DNA of 64,000 bases from Nymphaea colorata (taxonomy: Eukaryota; Streptophyta; Magnoliopsida; Nymphaeales; Nymphaeaceae): NCBI RefSeq assembly GCF_008831285.2, contig NC_045151.1:6959682-7023681 (forward strand), written 5' to 3'. Below, piece by piece: positions 1 to 12,079 of the stretch. The notes under the pieces were generated by a model. The model saw nothing but the letters and a program-made list of their open reading frames with translations, did not search any database and was not told the DNA's origin. Position 1 is the first letter of the stretch; each line of letters opens with the position of its first letter. The translations under genes were made by a program, and so were the position numbers.

Positions 1-2225
1 GTTGCTAAAAACGGTCTCTTTTCTTGTGCATGCATGTCAACCCACCCATTGAAGCCATGAATGACATGTCTCAGTTACCCGTTGAGCCATGCGCCGAAGC
101 TATCTGACACAAATGTGTCGATGAAAGTAGTCACACGCAAGAGAAAGACTTGAGAAAGGAAAGAATGAGAAGAAGGTTAGAGTGCATACGACCAATTGTG
201 GATGCGTCAGTGCAGGCATATCTTTACTCGTACATGGATTTTTTCCGGTAACTAACCATTGACAACAGTTTCCCTAACGCAGTACTTCATGCAAGAAGAC
301 GTGTCAATGGCACCTTTGCTAATGCTGTTTAGATTTTACTGATAGCTTTTTCATTGTTATATACGTTAAAAGTTTATGATTTTATTGAAAGTTAATTTAT
401 GTGCAGCGGATGCACACACACACACACACATACATGCATATGTTGCATTTGTCTGCATTTAAGTGAGAGAGAGAGAGAGAGAGGAAGCAGGGGAAGGAGA
501 GGTGTATATGCTAGCGATATCAAGGTAGCTCATGGAATGTTTAAATTTATAAGAGATAAAAACAAAAGTATCGATCATACATCAAGACACGACATAATTA
601 TGTAGATGTATTTTTTGATTCTAAAGTTTTGAAGGTCGTATATTTTGAACATATACAAAATTTTCACAAGCTAAAACCGATCTGATCGTTTGTTATCGAA
701 CTTTGACGAAATTTCAGTTACATGCTTAAAAAGCCATCTTTTATATGAAATTAATAATTATAATATTTTGATCATACATCAAGACACGACTATACCTTTG
801 TTTTATAAGAAACTGAGTAGAAGAATGTAAAAGGTGGTGACTGGTCGGTTCAGTAGAAGATACGATTGATTTTACTCTCTCACGGTAGAGAGAGAGAGAG
901 AGAGACGGGGAAGGGAATGGCGGGAGGGTATACATGTTGCGAATATCAAGGTGTCTCATAAATGCTTTGATTTTGCAAGAGATAAGATTAAAAGTGTTGA
1001 TGGTTCCTAGCAATTATATGTTTACCATCTGCATGTTATCAAGAATAGATTCACTTGTTTTTGTCATCCCCTTTCCCCCAACAAAGTACAAGTTGCTCCT
1101 TTTTCTCTTGGCCTCGCCATGCTTGCCATGCGTGGACCGCTGCTACATAAACCCTACTGGGGGGGCACTAATGCCCTAGTGGGGGGCCAAACTACCTGAA
1201 TCATTCCTTCCTTGGGTCACCATCATGCAAAGCTCCAAGAGAGGCGTGGGGCCAGCACTTAGACCGGTCATCCCCTTCCCATATATTGTTTGATCGCAGT
1301 AGTGGGCCATGATTTGACCAGCACGCTCCTCTTCCTCCTTTTTTCCCATCATTTTTTCTTATTCCCTTGGCTTTCTGACGAGTTTGGCTCGAGTTTGCCC
1401 CCCACATATCATTGACCTTTTATATATTATATATATATATATATTAGCTAGCTGATTAACATTGGTGCAAAAGTGTGTGAAAGCTGAGAAGGTGATTGAT
1501 CGTGAGAAGGCCCACGCGGTTGCTGTTCGAGCGTCATGCATGTTGTAAACCTTGTTTAACTAATCGATTAATGCCCATAAGATTGTGACTGATATCGCAA
1601 GCATATATGGTATCGACATCACCTTCCAGAGAGTCATGTAGTTAGAACGTGCTTACCGATCAATTTGTATGTGTTCGTCGTTTTATTGCTTTTCTATGCA
1701 GTCGTCCTTCTCTTCTCTTGTACAATTTCACTCAGTACCTTTCGTTTATTATGCATGTTTGGTTGATGCACCTATTTATTTTGGTATAAAATTTTTCTTA
1801 TTTGAACAAGGTTCATTTCTGCCTTTAATTTATAATTGATAGCATAGAAAAGGTTTTTTTTTTTTTTTGAATTTAAAATGGATAATCGGGAACCCCACTC
1901 GTGATGGTGGATGGATTTGCCATGGATATCAAGGAAAAGGAAAGGATGGTTCTCCAAAATATGAAACGAATGGGGTTGGATTTGGAATTTGGACCAATCA
2001 TGAGGAGGCTATTACAAGAGGGAGCCTTTTTCAAACTCATGATGGCATCTCTATCACATGGCTAAGCTTGCATGGGCAAATAATTAGAAATTCTCTTGAA
2101 GCTGCTCTTTTAAGTGAATGAATGAGAATGCCAGTACGATACTTCTAGTCTTTAAAATCACATCAATCATGCAAGTTGTTTAAAGTTTAATTAATGATTG
2201 TTGGAACACTGCCAACTTATGATTA

Positions 2226-2281
<56 letters not shown>

Positions 2282-3525
2282 CTGAGCGTATCCCAATGAC
2301 CAACTAATCCGGATGCCAAATTCTTTTTTATGAGTCCAAGTCCGATTCTATATCTAATCTAAATTACTGATACATATGGGATTGTGTAGCTTTATATGCA
2401 GGCGTCTAACTAATCCTAGCGTATTTAGCTCAATGCTCTCTCTCTCACTCTTCCACGTCGGCAACATGGAATATTCAAGAAGCTGTATTGTATTGCAGGG
2501 TCCTGGCTTCACATGAGTAGACAAAACGCGCCTCTCACGCTCTCTATCTTATCTGTCTGCCCCACCATATATACCACGTACTTACATTAATCTCACCCGT
2601 ATCCCACTCTACCACTAAAATTACTATAAAAATGACCGAATTCCGGAATTCGCACGTCAATTGAGTGAGGAGCCCACTTATAACATCCTTGACGCAACAT
2701 CCTCTCGATTAATGGCACCCTCCCAAAGTCAAAATGCTACGATGTCATTTTAATTATAAATTGTGACTTGGGTCACGCATGATCCTGAAATGGCGGTCAA
2801 TTTCTTAGTGTTGTATGTAAGGCATATTTGAGCATCAAGGTAAGTAAGCCCCCGATTAATTGCTTTGATTTATGCAGCCGAAACCACGAGATTCTGATCG
2901 ATCAACAACATGTAATTCCTCTTCTTCCATATCCCCTTTTTTTACTTTGACCTAAATCCCCAGCTGGTCCTTGATTCAGCATGTGGAGTTTTGAGTTAAT
3001 TCATTCATTATTAAGGGGCGTTTGACGGCTTTAAAATTTGAATTCTAGGAACAAAATTTCACTTCCAAACTTGAATTAGAATGAAAATTCCAGTTTTAGT
3101 TTTCTTTTGCTTTTGATAGTTTACAATTTTGATCCCAGAATTGAAAGTGATGTATTTAACAAAAAAGGAATTAAAATTCTATGATTTACGAATTAAATGT
3201 GCCCTAATAAAAGATTAAAAAAAATTGTAAAAATTTTAGAATCATAATTCCACCCCTTAATTCTAGAATTTTGATTCAAGAATGAGCCTGTAATTTCAAA
3301 ATCAAAATTATTTGTTTGATAACACAATTCTCATTTCATCAACAACAAAACTTTTAGTTATACAATTCCACAATAACAGCCTCCTCTTAAGTGTTTGAAA
3401 GATTGGACAAGGGCAAAGCATTTAATCAAAAGCCTTCAATTCCTAAAGATGGCCTGATCCAAAGGATCAAGTGGCGGCATGGCTCATGTCAGTCATGCCT
3501 GTCAAGTGGGTAGTCCCCACCGACG

Positions 3526-3527
<2 letters not shown>

Positions 3528-3587
<60 letters not shown>
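3528..3587. repeat. TA microsatellite, about 60 bp
   Basis: An uninterrupted TA dinucleotide tract. The minus-strand frame across it only encodes alternating Tyr-Ile and is not a gene. Confidence 0.95.
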
Positions 3588-3589
<2 letters not shown>

Positions 3590-6104
3590 CTAAAGCCAAT
3601 TCCTTGCAGTAGCTGATTTCTCCTGCATTGTTTTCTCTTGGAAAATTGGGAAGAAAAGAAACACCAATGTCAAACATAAAACTACGAGTTAAGAAGCCAA
3701 TTCATATCAACGTGGACATCAAATTGTCAGCATCCTCCAGTTAAATGTTTAACTACTGCTAACAATCATGGCATCTTAACTACCAGCGATAACATCTCTT
3801 CTTTCGTCGTGTATAAGTTAGCTGACCGAAATTACAATCATGTCCTCATTGCTCTTTTCCATTTTTTCCTCTTCTCGGGGCTATGGGGTCAGTCGTCAGG
3901 CGTTGAACTCAGATCGTGTTCGGCCCTGAACACCAGGGTCCGCCGACTTGGTAATAATTTTTATAAATTGTTCCCCTCCCTATCTTTAGGGGGGTTGTAG
4001 TATTCATAGTCAGGCACAAGGCACGTATCTCTTGTTCAATTTCTATGGACGTTACTTTCGTGATGTGTTGGGCTAAGGAGTGATCAGGGCTGTTGGTTGT
4101 TATATATATATATATATATATAATCGATTTGCGAATTAGATTTCACCAAGAGTTGAAGAATAATGGTCATACTTTTTCTGAACAAAAATAAAAGCTGATG
4201 TTAACGTTGATTTTTCTGCAATTTAGTCTTATATCTTTTTACATATTGCACCCACTTAAATGGTTAGCTTTGCATATGCGTGTATATAGGAGGCGAAAAG
4301 AGAGAGAGAGAGAGAGAGGTACATTGGTAAACAGTTTAGACGTTAGCGCCCGCCCAATTTCGTTAAGACTTGAAACGTCATAGCTACTGTTTATTAACGA
4401 TACCAGTTTGGTTTCCTGTTTGTAATGATGTGTCTCATGTCCTTTTTGCCTTGTTTTGAACAAAGATGCCCCTTGCTTGGCCTCGCCCACTTTTCACAAG
4501 CTTCAAAAAAGTTCTTGAATTATCCTCAAACCGATACCAGTCACCGGATAATTTTCCAGTGGCGCCAATGATCACTCGGCAGCCGTTATACTTATTATTA
4601 TTTCTTAGCAACTTCCAAAAGGCAAAGTCTCTCTCTCTCTCTCTCTAACTTTTGCTATATTCGACAATCAGAAGGCACAATGCAAAGTACCGACTTTAAT
4701 TTTTTAGGACTATGTGACTGCTTCTCGGTGGAAAGTGAAATATTTTATATGTTAGATGGAAACAAAAAGAAAAACCCTTAAAAGCTTAATTAATTCGAAA
4801 TATCTAATTTGAAAGTATCTGCCACTTCTTTAGCCAAAAAAGTAACTACCAACTGCTTCGATTAACTATAATTGGTCACGGTTACCGCGGGAAAATAGAT
4901 ACCTTATTAGACAACTCTTATTCAATTTGAAAACTTTTCTAAGTAGGCGACTCAACGGAGGGTTTGAGGCGACAAGTATTGCAACTACCAAAGGCGGCTG
5001 GGAGGACAGTATGTAATTTTCAAATATTTTTTTACAAAGGCAAAACTTAATTTTTTTGAAAAGTCCAATGGTAAAATTTTATATATTTTTGAAAAAAACA
5101 AAGGTGGTGGGGACCCCTAGCAACTAATGTCAAATAAAGATACTTAATCACACACGCACACACATACACATGCATGTGTAAACGCGCACACACATGAGGG
5201 ATGCCCACACGCGTGGGAACGTCTATAATATGCAGTGGGTTGTGTAACATTCGATATGTATAGTCGCCTAGTTGTACAAAGGTTGCAGGAGAAGTCACTC
5301 TCCCACGAGGGCCAGCTATATATATGCCCTTGATTTCTTGGAAATGAAGGTGACTAAGTCTCAACTGTCTAATAAAGGAAGGTGATGAAATGAATTTTCC
5401 GAAAGAAACCAAAATAAAAGTCGAGCGCCAATGACATAATCACCCTATGAGAACGTTCTGGGAAAATAATTAGAAAAAAAAGCTGCAGGGGTCTTGCCCT
5501 TCGAACAAGAAACTGTTTGGGCATGCCGTGGAATAAGGGATGCATGCCGTAACATCCCCAATTCCCTCGACTATTTCAGGCTAATTTTCTTGGACCCTTA
5601 TTTTGCCTAATATTCTTTGTCAGACCCCAAACCTTTCTTATTTCTTTAGTCCCGACCTGGCATTTTGAAAGGGTTATTCTGAATGGATTTTCGTGGCAAA
5701 CTCGCACGCAAAAATAAGGAATAGACAACCGTACATAAAATAAAATATTAAAACATACGGGAGACCATTTTTACTGAGTGGTATATAAGAAGACTTCGTG
5801 AAAAGGTTTTTGTAAATAGCCTTTTCATTTATCACAATTAACGATGCCTTAATTTTTCTTGTAACTCTGAAAAGGTGGGCATCTTTATTTCCAGATATTG
5901 ACGGATGTAGGCATCACCTAGGTCCAATCCACATTTTTACGTATTGATAGTCATTGACGTTTGTTTTCCTTCCTTGCAAATACGGTACGGGCAATTGTTT
6001 GTTTCAAAAGAATTAATCAAAACCCAAACCATTTTATATATATGAGAAAGGTTTAAAATGGAGGAGTCCGCCCATGTGTTTCAACAATAGCCACAAACAA
6101 TTTT

Positions 6105-6310
6105 TTCGCTAAGGTTTTTTTCGGGTATCATGGTGAGTTTGAAAGAAAAAGAAAACTAAAAAAAAATATGGTAATTTTTTAAAAAATTAAAAAATAAAAG
6201 TAAGATAAAAATAAAACAAGTGAAAAACTAATATTAAAACATTAGTAGATTTACAATAAATAAAAAATAAAAAACAGTTTGGCATTGAAAAAAGTGTTTT
6301 TGGTGACCGT
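6105..6310. repeat. AT-rich dispersed repeat, copy 1
   Basis: It shares an A-rich block, including AATAAAAAATAAAAAA then a CAGTTTGGCATT-like word, with the sequence at about 7605-7935 in the same orientation. Both have polyA/T-rich flanks and a GTTTTT-GTGAC-like edge. They are probably two copies of one MITE-like family; ends and target duplications were not resolved. Confidence 0.4.
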
Positions 6311-7604
6311 GGCTTCTACACTTTGTGGAATCATGTTCGACTTCAAAACAATTTCAGTCCCGACCAGATCACGCTCTATGTGGAGCTGGACCCAAGCTTG
6401 GGCTCAGTTAAACCTAGATCACCTGCGGGCGGGGTTTGTTGGAAGTTGAGTACTGAAAGCTGGCTAGCTGATCCCGACACGAAAATGAAGTCCAGATTCG
6501 CTCTACTCGCAGAGCCAAGTGTTGGATAATTAGGAGAATAAAATAATGTCCAACTTGAGAGGATTTGGAAGCTCGCTCGCTCTTTAATTCGAAGGTTCGA
6601 GTGCAGTATGCGTGTCGGTTCATTTAAATTTATGAGGCCTCCTCAAACAGCTGCCACCTCTCCGTTTGAAGGCTATCTACGTAACCGAATTTCAAAGCAA
6701 GCCCACTTTGTGAAATTGATTCTGGACCCAATAGCATAAGATCTAAAATATATATATATATAGGTTCACTGAACGGTGACTCTAAAATTCATGGACATCA
6801 GGAGCCGTCTGATGATAGATGTATGTTGTGAGAAAAAGAAGAAGAAAAACCTGATTTAATCATTCTCGTTGTTTTTTTCTTAACCATCCATCATCATAAA
6901 TCAGATGTTTTGATGAGTGAGTTGGGTAACTCTTGTTATCCAAAGTCACTATTCAATATGTATATATATACACACACACACCAGACTACTTAGGTTAATA
7001 CATTTAGAAACACTAATTGAATCTAAATCTTGTTTTGGTTCAAGTTATTTTTATTAAAGAAATGATCTTTCTATTATCATAATTTTGATGTCATAAGAAC
7101 CATTCATTTTTTTATTATCAAAAAATATTATTAAAGTAAAAATGACTAATTTAGTAAATGTTTCTTTTAAGATCATGGACAAAATATTTGACTCGGAGTC
7201 CAATTAATTTATCTACGAAACCGCTTAAGAAATATCATCCAAATCCACATTTTTCGATTTGGCAAATGAGATAGATAATCAGAAAGAAATAGGTGATGCT
7301 TTGCGTCCTAATAGGGATGGTGGGACTGTGCAAGCCCACCAGCACGTACGTGGGGACGAACGGTGAGGGGGGATCCGATCCAGCGGCCCTAATTCATAAG
7401 TGTGTGGCTTGAATGATCTGATCAGATGGCCGTGGGCCCCACGGGAGAAATTAAAGAATATCACCCAGCTTTCCTGTACGCCCGCCCCCTTCCCTTCCTA
7501 ACGGTTCCCTCAATTACCTTTTATCCAATGGCATATAGTTCTGTGTGTATTTATCCGTGATTCAAAAGTCTGTAGTCACAAATAAAGTTTTAGAATTATA
7601 AACG

Positions 7605-7935
7605 GTGAGGTTTTCTTAAGTATAATACGGGGAGCTTAAAGAAAAGAAAATAGAAAAAATATGATAAATTTAAAAAAAATAAAAACTAAATAAAATAAGT
7701 GACATCAAAAGATAAGCAAATTTGCAACAAATAAAAAATAAAAAAAACTGTTTGACATTTAAAAAATAAAAAAATGAAGAAAGTGAAAAAATTGTTAAAA
7801 ATGTGTTTTTTCGTCATAAACATTTTTTTAAAAAAAAAACACACATTTTTAAAGTTTTAAATGGTAATTTAATTTATTATTTTTTTTCACTAAAAAAACG
7901 TGTTTTTTGTGACACAATTTAAAACCGTGTTTGTC
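7605..7935. repeat. AT-rich dispersed repeat, copy 2
   Basis: Related to 6105-6310. It also contains runs of A and T around 7795-7920 with GTGTTTTTT words on both sides, which could fold back on themselves. A MITE-like origin is inferred. Confidence 0.4.
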
Positions 7936-8276
7936 CGCAAATGAAACTTAGATCGATAAGTTTTACTACTCTCATCTGATCTAGTTATATATATTGCCGA
8001 TAGAACATGGACAATTTCTTTATTTTTCTTTGCCCTGGGAGGAACTTTCATAGCTTTGATTCCCGGCACATCACATAGCTACTAGCGTGAACAACAACAA
8101 CAATAACGCTGGGAAAAAAAAAAAATCGAATGGCCGTTTCATTCCACCAACTCCTACGAAGGCAATGGTAATTCATAATAAGAGTCAGTTACCGAATCTC
8201 CTTTGTTCATTTGTTTAAAATTAAAGAAAAGGAAAAAATATTTGGGGAAAACGTCCAGACTCTTGTCTCGCGGTTT

Positions 8277-8282
8277 AGTCAA
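8277..8282 (-). promoter_or_regulatory. W-box (TTGACT on minus) upstream of the WRKY gene
   Basis: AGTCAA on the plus strand is TTGACT on the minus strand, a second W-box core about 1.07 kb before the WRKY start codon. It is a short match, so support is weak. Confidence 0.3.
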
Positions 8283-8700
8283 TCATTAACTGACCTTTTA
8301 GACATAATTAAAGATGTAAGCGAAGTGAAAATTCTTTCTCCGATATTAATCTTTTTACCTTATTCAGCAGCAAGGAGATGAGTCCATCCCACCCCCACAT
8401 GGTCGCATCATGTACAAAACTTTCCCTTGATCTTGATGGCGGGCATAAGACTACTTGTCATTGATAACAAAAAAATGTCTTTTTAGTGAAAAAAGACATA
8501 AATAATCTCGAAGCATTCAATTATTTTCAAATATAAAATAAAAATAATCACAGCTAAACTGGCAAAATTACCACAAAAATGAAAAAGTGGCTATAACAAA
8601 GACAGTGAATTTGCCAATTTATTATTCAGATTCATGAAAACAAACAGCCGCTAAACGTAATGACTCGGTGGTATCCATAAATAAAGAGAAAGTTTGAGGG

Positions 8701-8745
8701 TCTCTCTCTCTCTCTCTCTCTCTCTTCTTTCTCTCTCTCTCTCTG
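8701..8745 (+). repeat. CT microsatellite in WRKY upstream region
   Basis: A (TC)n tract, briefly interrupted by TTCTTT. CT-rich tracts are common in plant promoters and 5' leaders, and another pyrimidine-rich stretch lies at 9036-9060. A regulatory role is inferred only. Confidence 0.8.
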
Positions 8746-8754
8746 CGCTAAGTG

Positions 8755-8760
8755 TTGACC
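8755..8760 (+). promoter_or_regulatory. W-box (TTGACC) upstream of the WRKY gene
   Basis: An exact TTGACC lies about 600 nt before the start codon, just after a CT repeat. WRKY promoters often carry W-boxes that allow auto- or cross-regulation. A six-base match can arise by chance. Confidence 0.4.
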
Positions 8761-9267
8761 TTGGGTGAAGATGGAATGCATCATCCACCCACGACTAACA
8801 ACAATATTCTTGTTGCGCGTGGAGACACGCTATTGGATTTCCTTCTAATTCCTTCTCCCCCTTCCTCCCTTACAAGAATAATAAAAAGAAAATGGAGGTC
8901 AGCCTTCTTTCTCAATACATCCTTGATACTGTACATATTTTTTAGGGGAAATTTATATCTATAATTTTTTTTTTAAAAGTGCATTTGCATTTATAATTAA
9001 GAAAAAAAAAAGAAAAAAAAAAAGAGGAATTAAATCTCTCTCTTGCTCCTTCTCTCTCCTGTCGCTATCAAATTCATCACCACCACCATCATCTTCATTT
9101 TGTACCTTTTATGCACACAGTTGCTATTCCCCACAACTCCCCGCATTAGAAAAAAACCCATTCCACCACCACGTCATTCCTCCCATTAACAAAGCAACCA
9201 CACCTCAGTTCCTCATATTAAATTGCTTGGTTTTCAGTCTCCTCTGGTGCAATTCTGCATCCCAAGA

Positions 9268-9277
9268 CTATAAAATA
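9268..9277 (+). promoter_or_regulatory. TATA-like box of the WRKY gene
   Basis: CTATAAAATA lies about 85 nt before the chosen start codon and is followed by a pyrimidine-rich stretch. Transcription could therefore start near 9300, with a leader of about 50 nt. This is inferred from position and sequence only; the CT-rich tracts further upstream could instead be part of a longer leader. Confidence 0.5.
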
Positions 9278-9353
9278 AGAAACCCAGGTCTTATCTTTTT
9301 TCTTCTTCTTCCTCCGTCTTTTATATCAAAAGATGTGTAGCTTGTTTTGGCAG

Positions 9354-12079
9354 ATGGAGAATGATCAAGGCGACCTCTCCGATATACTAAGAGCTAACAG
9401 TGGTGGTGGTGGCGGTGGCGGTGGCGCTCGGAGCGGCGGCGGAGGCGGTGGTGACGGCGGCGTTGGTGGTGGCCTTCTTGGTACTGGCGGTATCAATACC
9501 CCAACTACATCAGGTTATGGCTGGACTTTTCCGACCGACCCCGCTGTGAATTTTCCAACGAGACCCGGCGATCAGATCGATGATTTTAGCAGTGTCGGCT
9601 GTGGCGCTGCTCATGGTCAATTGTTGCAGGAGTCGGAAATGATGAATTCGATGTTTTATTCCGGTGATAACCCTCTGCTGGTTCGGAAGGATAATGACAG
9701 TTACTCTGATAATCCTTTTGGTGATAGCTTGATGGGTCAGGAGATGAAGCCTTGCCAGCTGCTAACAAGGATGATTCAAATTGGTCCAAGGCCTAAAATT
9801 CCGGCTCCTGCCCACAACGCTTCCGCACCTTCTTCTCTTTCTTCTCCAGGCAGCAAGCCTCTGAGTGAGGCTCTGAAGGTGAATTCAATAGGAGGGTCTA
9901 CTGAAAATGCTTCACTGCATATGAATTCCCCACGAAATCCTGGTATTAAGAGAAGGTATGCTCTCTCTGCCTCCCTCTTTCTTTCTCTCCCCCCTACTTT
10001 TTACTGCTACCTGTTTGACGCGAAAATAGATAAAATTGCAGAGAAATTTTGCATTAAACTGGAAGGAAAGCGATTGAGCGTTCAAGCTTTTATAAGTCTT
10101 CAACAGTTCATGATCAATTACTTAAAATTAATCGATTTTATGGTCATAACTAAACACAGTAACAGCTTTTAATGTGATCATAAATTATACAACAGGCAGT
10201 AAAAGAAAAAGGATACAAAGGGGTTCTGATTTCTGAGTTCGGCTCTCCAACAAGAATTGCCTCGCCTTATTTGTCCACAAATTTAATTTGTTATTTGAAG
10301 AGGCTTGGATGTTTTGCTCTTCTTTTCCGGCTACTTGATTCGTTCCATATGTCGAGTTTGTTTCGTTTAACGGATCTGCTACAGCTGAATAGATTGGCGT
10401 CTCTTTTATGGGTTCTGACAAAGATCTGTACGTTTCTGTTCTTTTGGGTGTTCAGAAAGAGTCAGATGAAAAAGGTGGTATGCATACCGGCACCTGCAGC
10501 AGCCAGCAACAGACCAAGTGGAGAAGTTGTCCCTTCAGATCTATGGGCATGGAGAAAATATGGACAGAAACCCATCAAAGGATCTCCATATCCGAGGTAT
10601 ATATCGTTTTCAACTGCAACTTTCAAACTAAAGAGCAGGCGCAATAATCGGAAATGTAGAAAGTAGAAAAAATGAAGAGAAAATTGCCAGAACAAGGAAA
10701 CAGTATTCATGGTGATTGTTTGATCTTCACTAGTTCTTTTCTTTCCTTTTTGCCTTTTAACCGCTGAAATTAGTCATAATTTTCCAAGCAAGAAGCTGGA
10801 TAGGAGAAAAGAAAAATCTTGAGCAGATTTTCTCTTTTGATCACTGTGGCCGATGAAATGTGATATCATGTTCAAAATATTCGGTGGTTTAAGTTGCACA
10901 TCAAGAAAGAAAGAAAGGAAACAAAGAAGTGCAACCACAAAAGTATTGGCCCTCTTCGACAGCAGCCGGGCATTATCTCCATCTCAATTTTCGGTTTCTG
11001 TTCCCTCACAGTTGCTTCCCAAGGAAAAGCAGAAAAGTAAGAGAAGACAATCCTCATGGTAGAGACCAAGGAGTCAGGCTTATCTGTGAAAGCCATGGTG
11101 AATATTGAAGCCTGCACATATATATATGTATGACGGAAGTTGGTAATTGCTGGTTATCGTAGGAAAATGATAGTTAAAAAAAAAAAAATTAAAATTTATT
11201 ACGAATATGTGATGGAATTAGGAACTCCAAAAACAAGTCCTTAAACTTGAATTCGTTGACACAACATTCCAAGCCTGGTGAATAGAAGCTTAATTTTTTG
11301 TTCAATGCGCTTTTAGGAGACAATTTTTGTCTGTTCTGTTTGTTTTACATGTTTATCATTCAATTTTGGTTAGATGGTCATGAGAACTGGCAAAACTGTA
11401 CAATACAATGGGTGACTTTTAAAGAACTACAGAAGCTGATTCACCAAAAGAACTATAGTGACAAACAAACGGCTCCGATTGTAACACTGGTTTTTTGAAT
11501 CACAGAGGGTATTATAGATGCAGTAGCTCCAAGGGTTGCTCAGCAAGAAAGCAGGTGGAGAGGAGCAGGAATGATCCCAACATGTTAGTCATCACCTACA
11601 CCTCGGAGCACAACCATCCATGGCCTACTCAGAGAAATGCCCTTGCTGGTTCAACACGATCACAGACAATGAAGGCAGCCTCAGCATCAAAGGCCTTCAC
11701 GCCTCCTCCATCACGCACCCCAAACGCAGAAGACGCAGTGAAGGAGGAGTCGATCCGAGATAACGTTAACGATACAGAAAATGAAGGCTGTGTGAAAGAT
11801 GAGATGGGTGATGTTGACAAGTCCATGGAGATAGACGATGGGGAGCTGAGTCAGGACTTCCATGAGAGCTACAGGCCAACTCCACCGGATTTAAGTCAGT
11901 CTGATGATTTCTTCTCTGAGCTGGGAGAGTTGGAGCCTGACCCTTTGAGCCTCATCTTTCCTCATGGCCTCGGCGACCAGAAACCAAATCATGAAGACTC
12001 TGAAGACAAAGATTTAGATCCCTTCAGCCTGTTCGAATGGTCTGAGAGTTCATTTTCAGGAGCCAGGAGGGGTTTATAG
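9354..12079 (+). CDS. WRKY14: WRKY transcription factor, group IIe (WRKY14/35 type), three exons
   Basis: Exons 9354-9955, 10456-10596 and 11506-12079 join to 1317 nt (438 residues plus stop). Both introns are GT-AG, phase 2. Residues 1-15 ([15 protein letters not shown]) fit the conserved N-terminus of this subgroup. A glycine-rich run follows at about residues 18-45. A basic KRRKSQMKK stretch lies at about 199-207 across the exon 1/2 join. The WRKY domain follows, with WRKYGQK split as [11 protein letters not shown] at 229-239. The zinc finger is C253-X5-C259-X23-H283-X-H285. Intron 2 falls in the Arg codon before GYYR, the usual WRKY intron site. The C-terminus is acidic and rich in D, E, S and P, a likely activation region. 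Family members bind W-box DNA (TTGAC C/T) in the nucleus. An in-frame ATG at 9333 would add seven residues (MCSLFWQ); I chose 9354 because of the conserved MEN-QGDL start. Length is close to Arabidopsis WRKY14/35. No frameshift or stop is seen. The ortholog number (14 or 35) is inferred. Confidence 0.95.
9956..10455 (+). other. WRKY gene intron 1
   Basis: This 500-nt intron begins GTATG after AGAAG and ends TTCAG before AAAGAG. Reading through it puts a stop in frame after exon 1. Removing it restores the conserved basic [11 protein letters not shown] stretch. Confidence 0.9.
10597..11505 (+). other. WRKY gene intron 2, inside the WRKY domain
   Basis: This 909-nt intron begins GTATA after CCGAG and ends CACAG before AGGGTATTAT. 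It splits an Arg codon between [15 protein letters not shown] and GYYRC. That is the conserved intron position of most WRKY groups (the R-type intron). No coding signal or inserted element was recognised inside it. Confidence 0.9.

Larger units (their letters stand above)
1..8276. other. Intergenic region, no gene recognised
   Basis: No supportable gene, tRNA or transposase was seen. It holds GA repeats (465-482, 889-905), TA then GA tracts (2226-2248, 2249-2278), a long TA tract (3528-3587), another TA tract near 4101-4123 and CT at 4627-4647. AT-rich repeat pairs lie near 6105-6310 and 7605-7935. A sequence at about 3013-3325 starting GGGGCGTTTGA has the look of a decayed MITE. Open frames here are short and unlike known proteins. 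Confidence 0.6.

Noticed and set aside
1867-2121. An 84-codon frame (ICHGYQGKGKDGSPKYETNG region) that looks somewhat protein-like
   Set aside because: No domain recognised and no neighbouring exons. It could be retroelement debris but cannot be supported.
3489-3677. A minus-strand frame with a long Tyr-Ile repeat
   Set aside because: It is a translation of the TA microsatellite.
3877-3955. A GC-rich stretch with tRNA-like words (GTTGAACTCAGATC)
   Set aside because: It does not fold into a tRNA cloverleaf by eye, and no proper anticodon arm or B-box is present.
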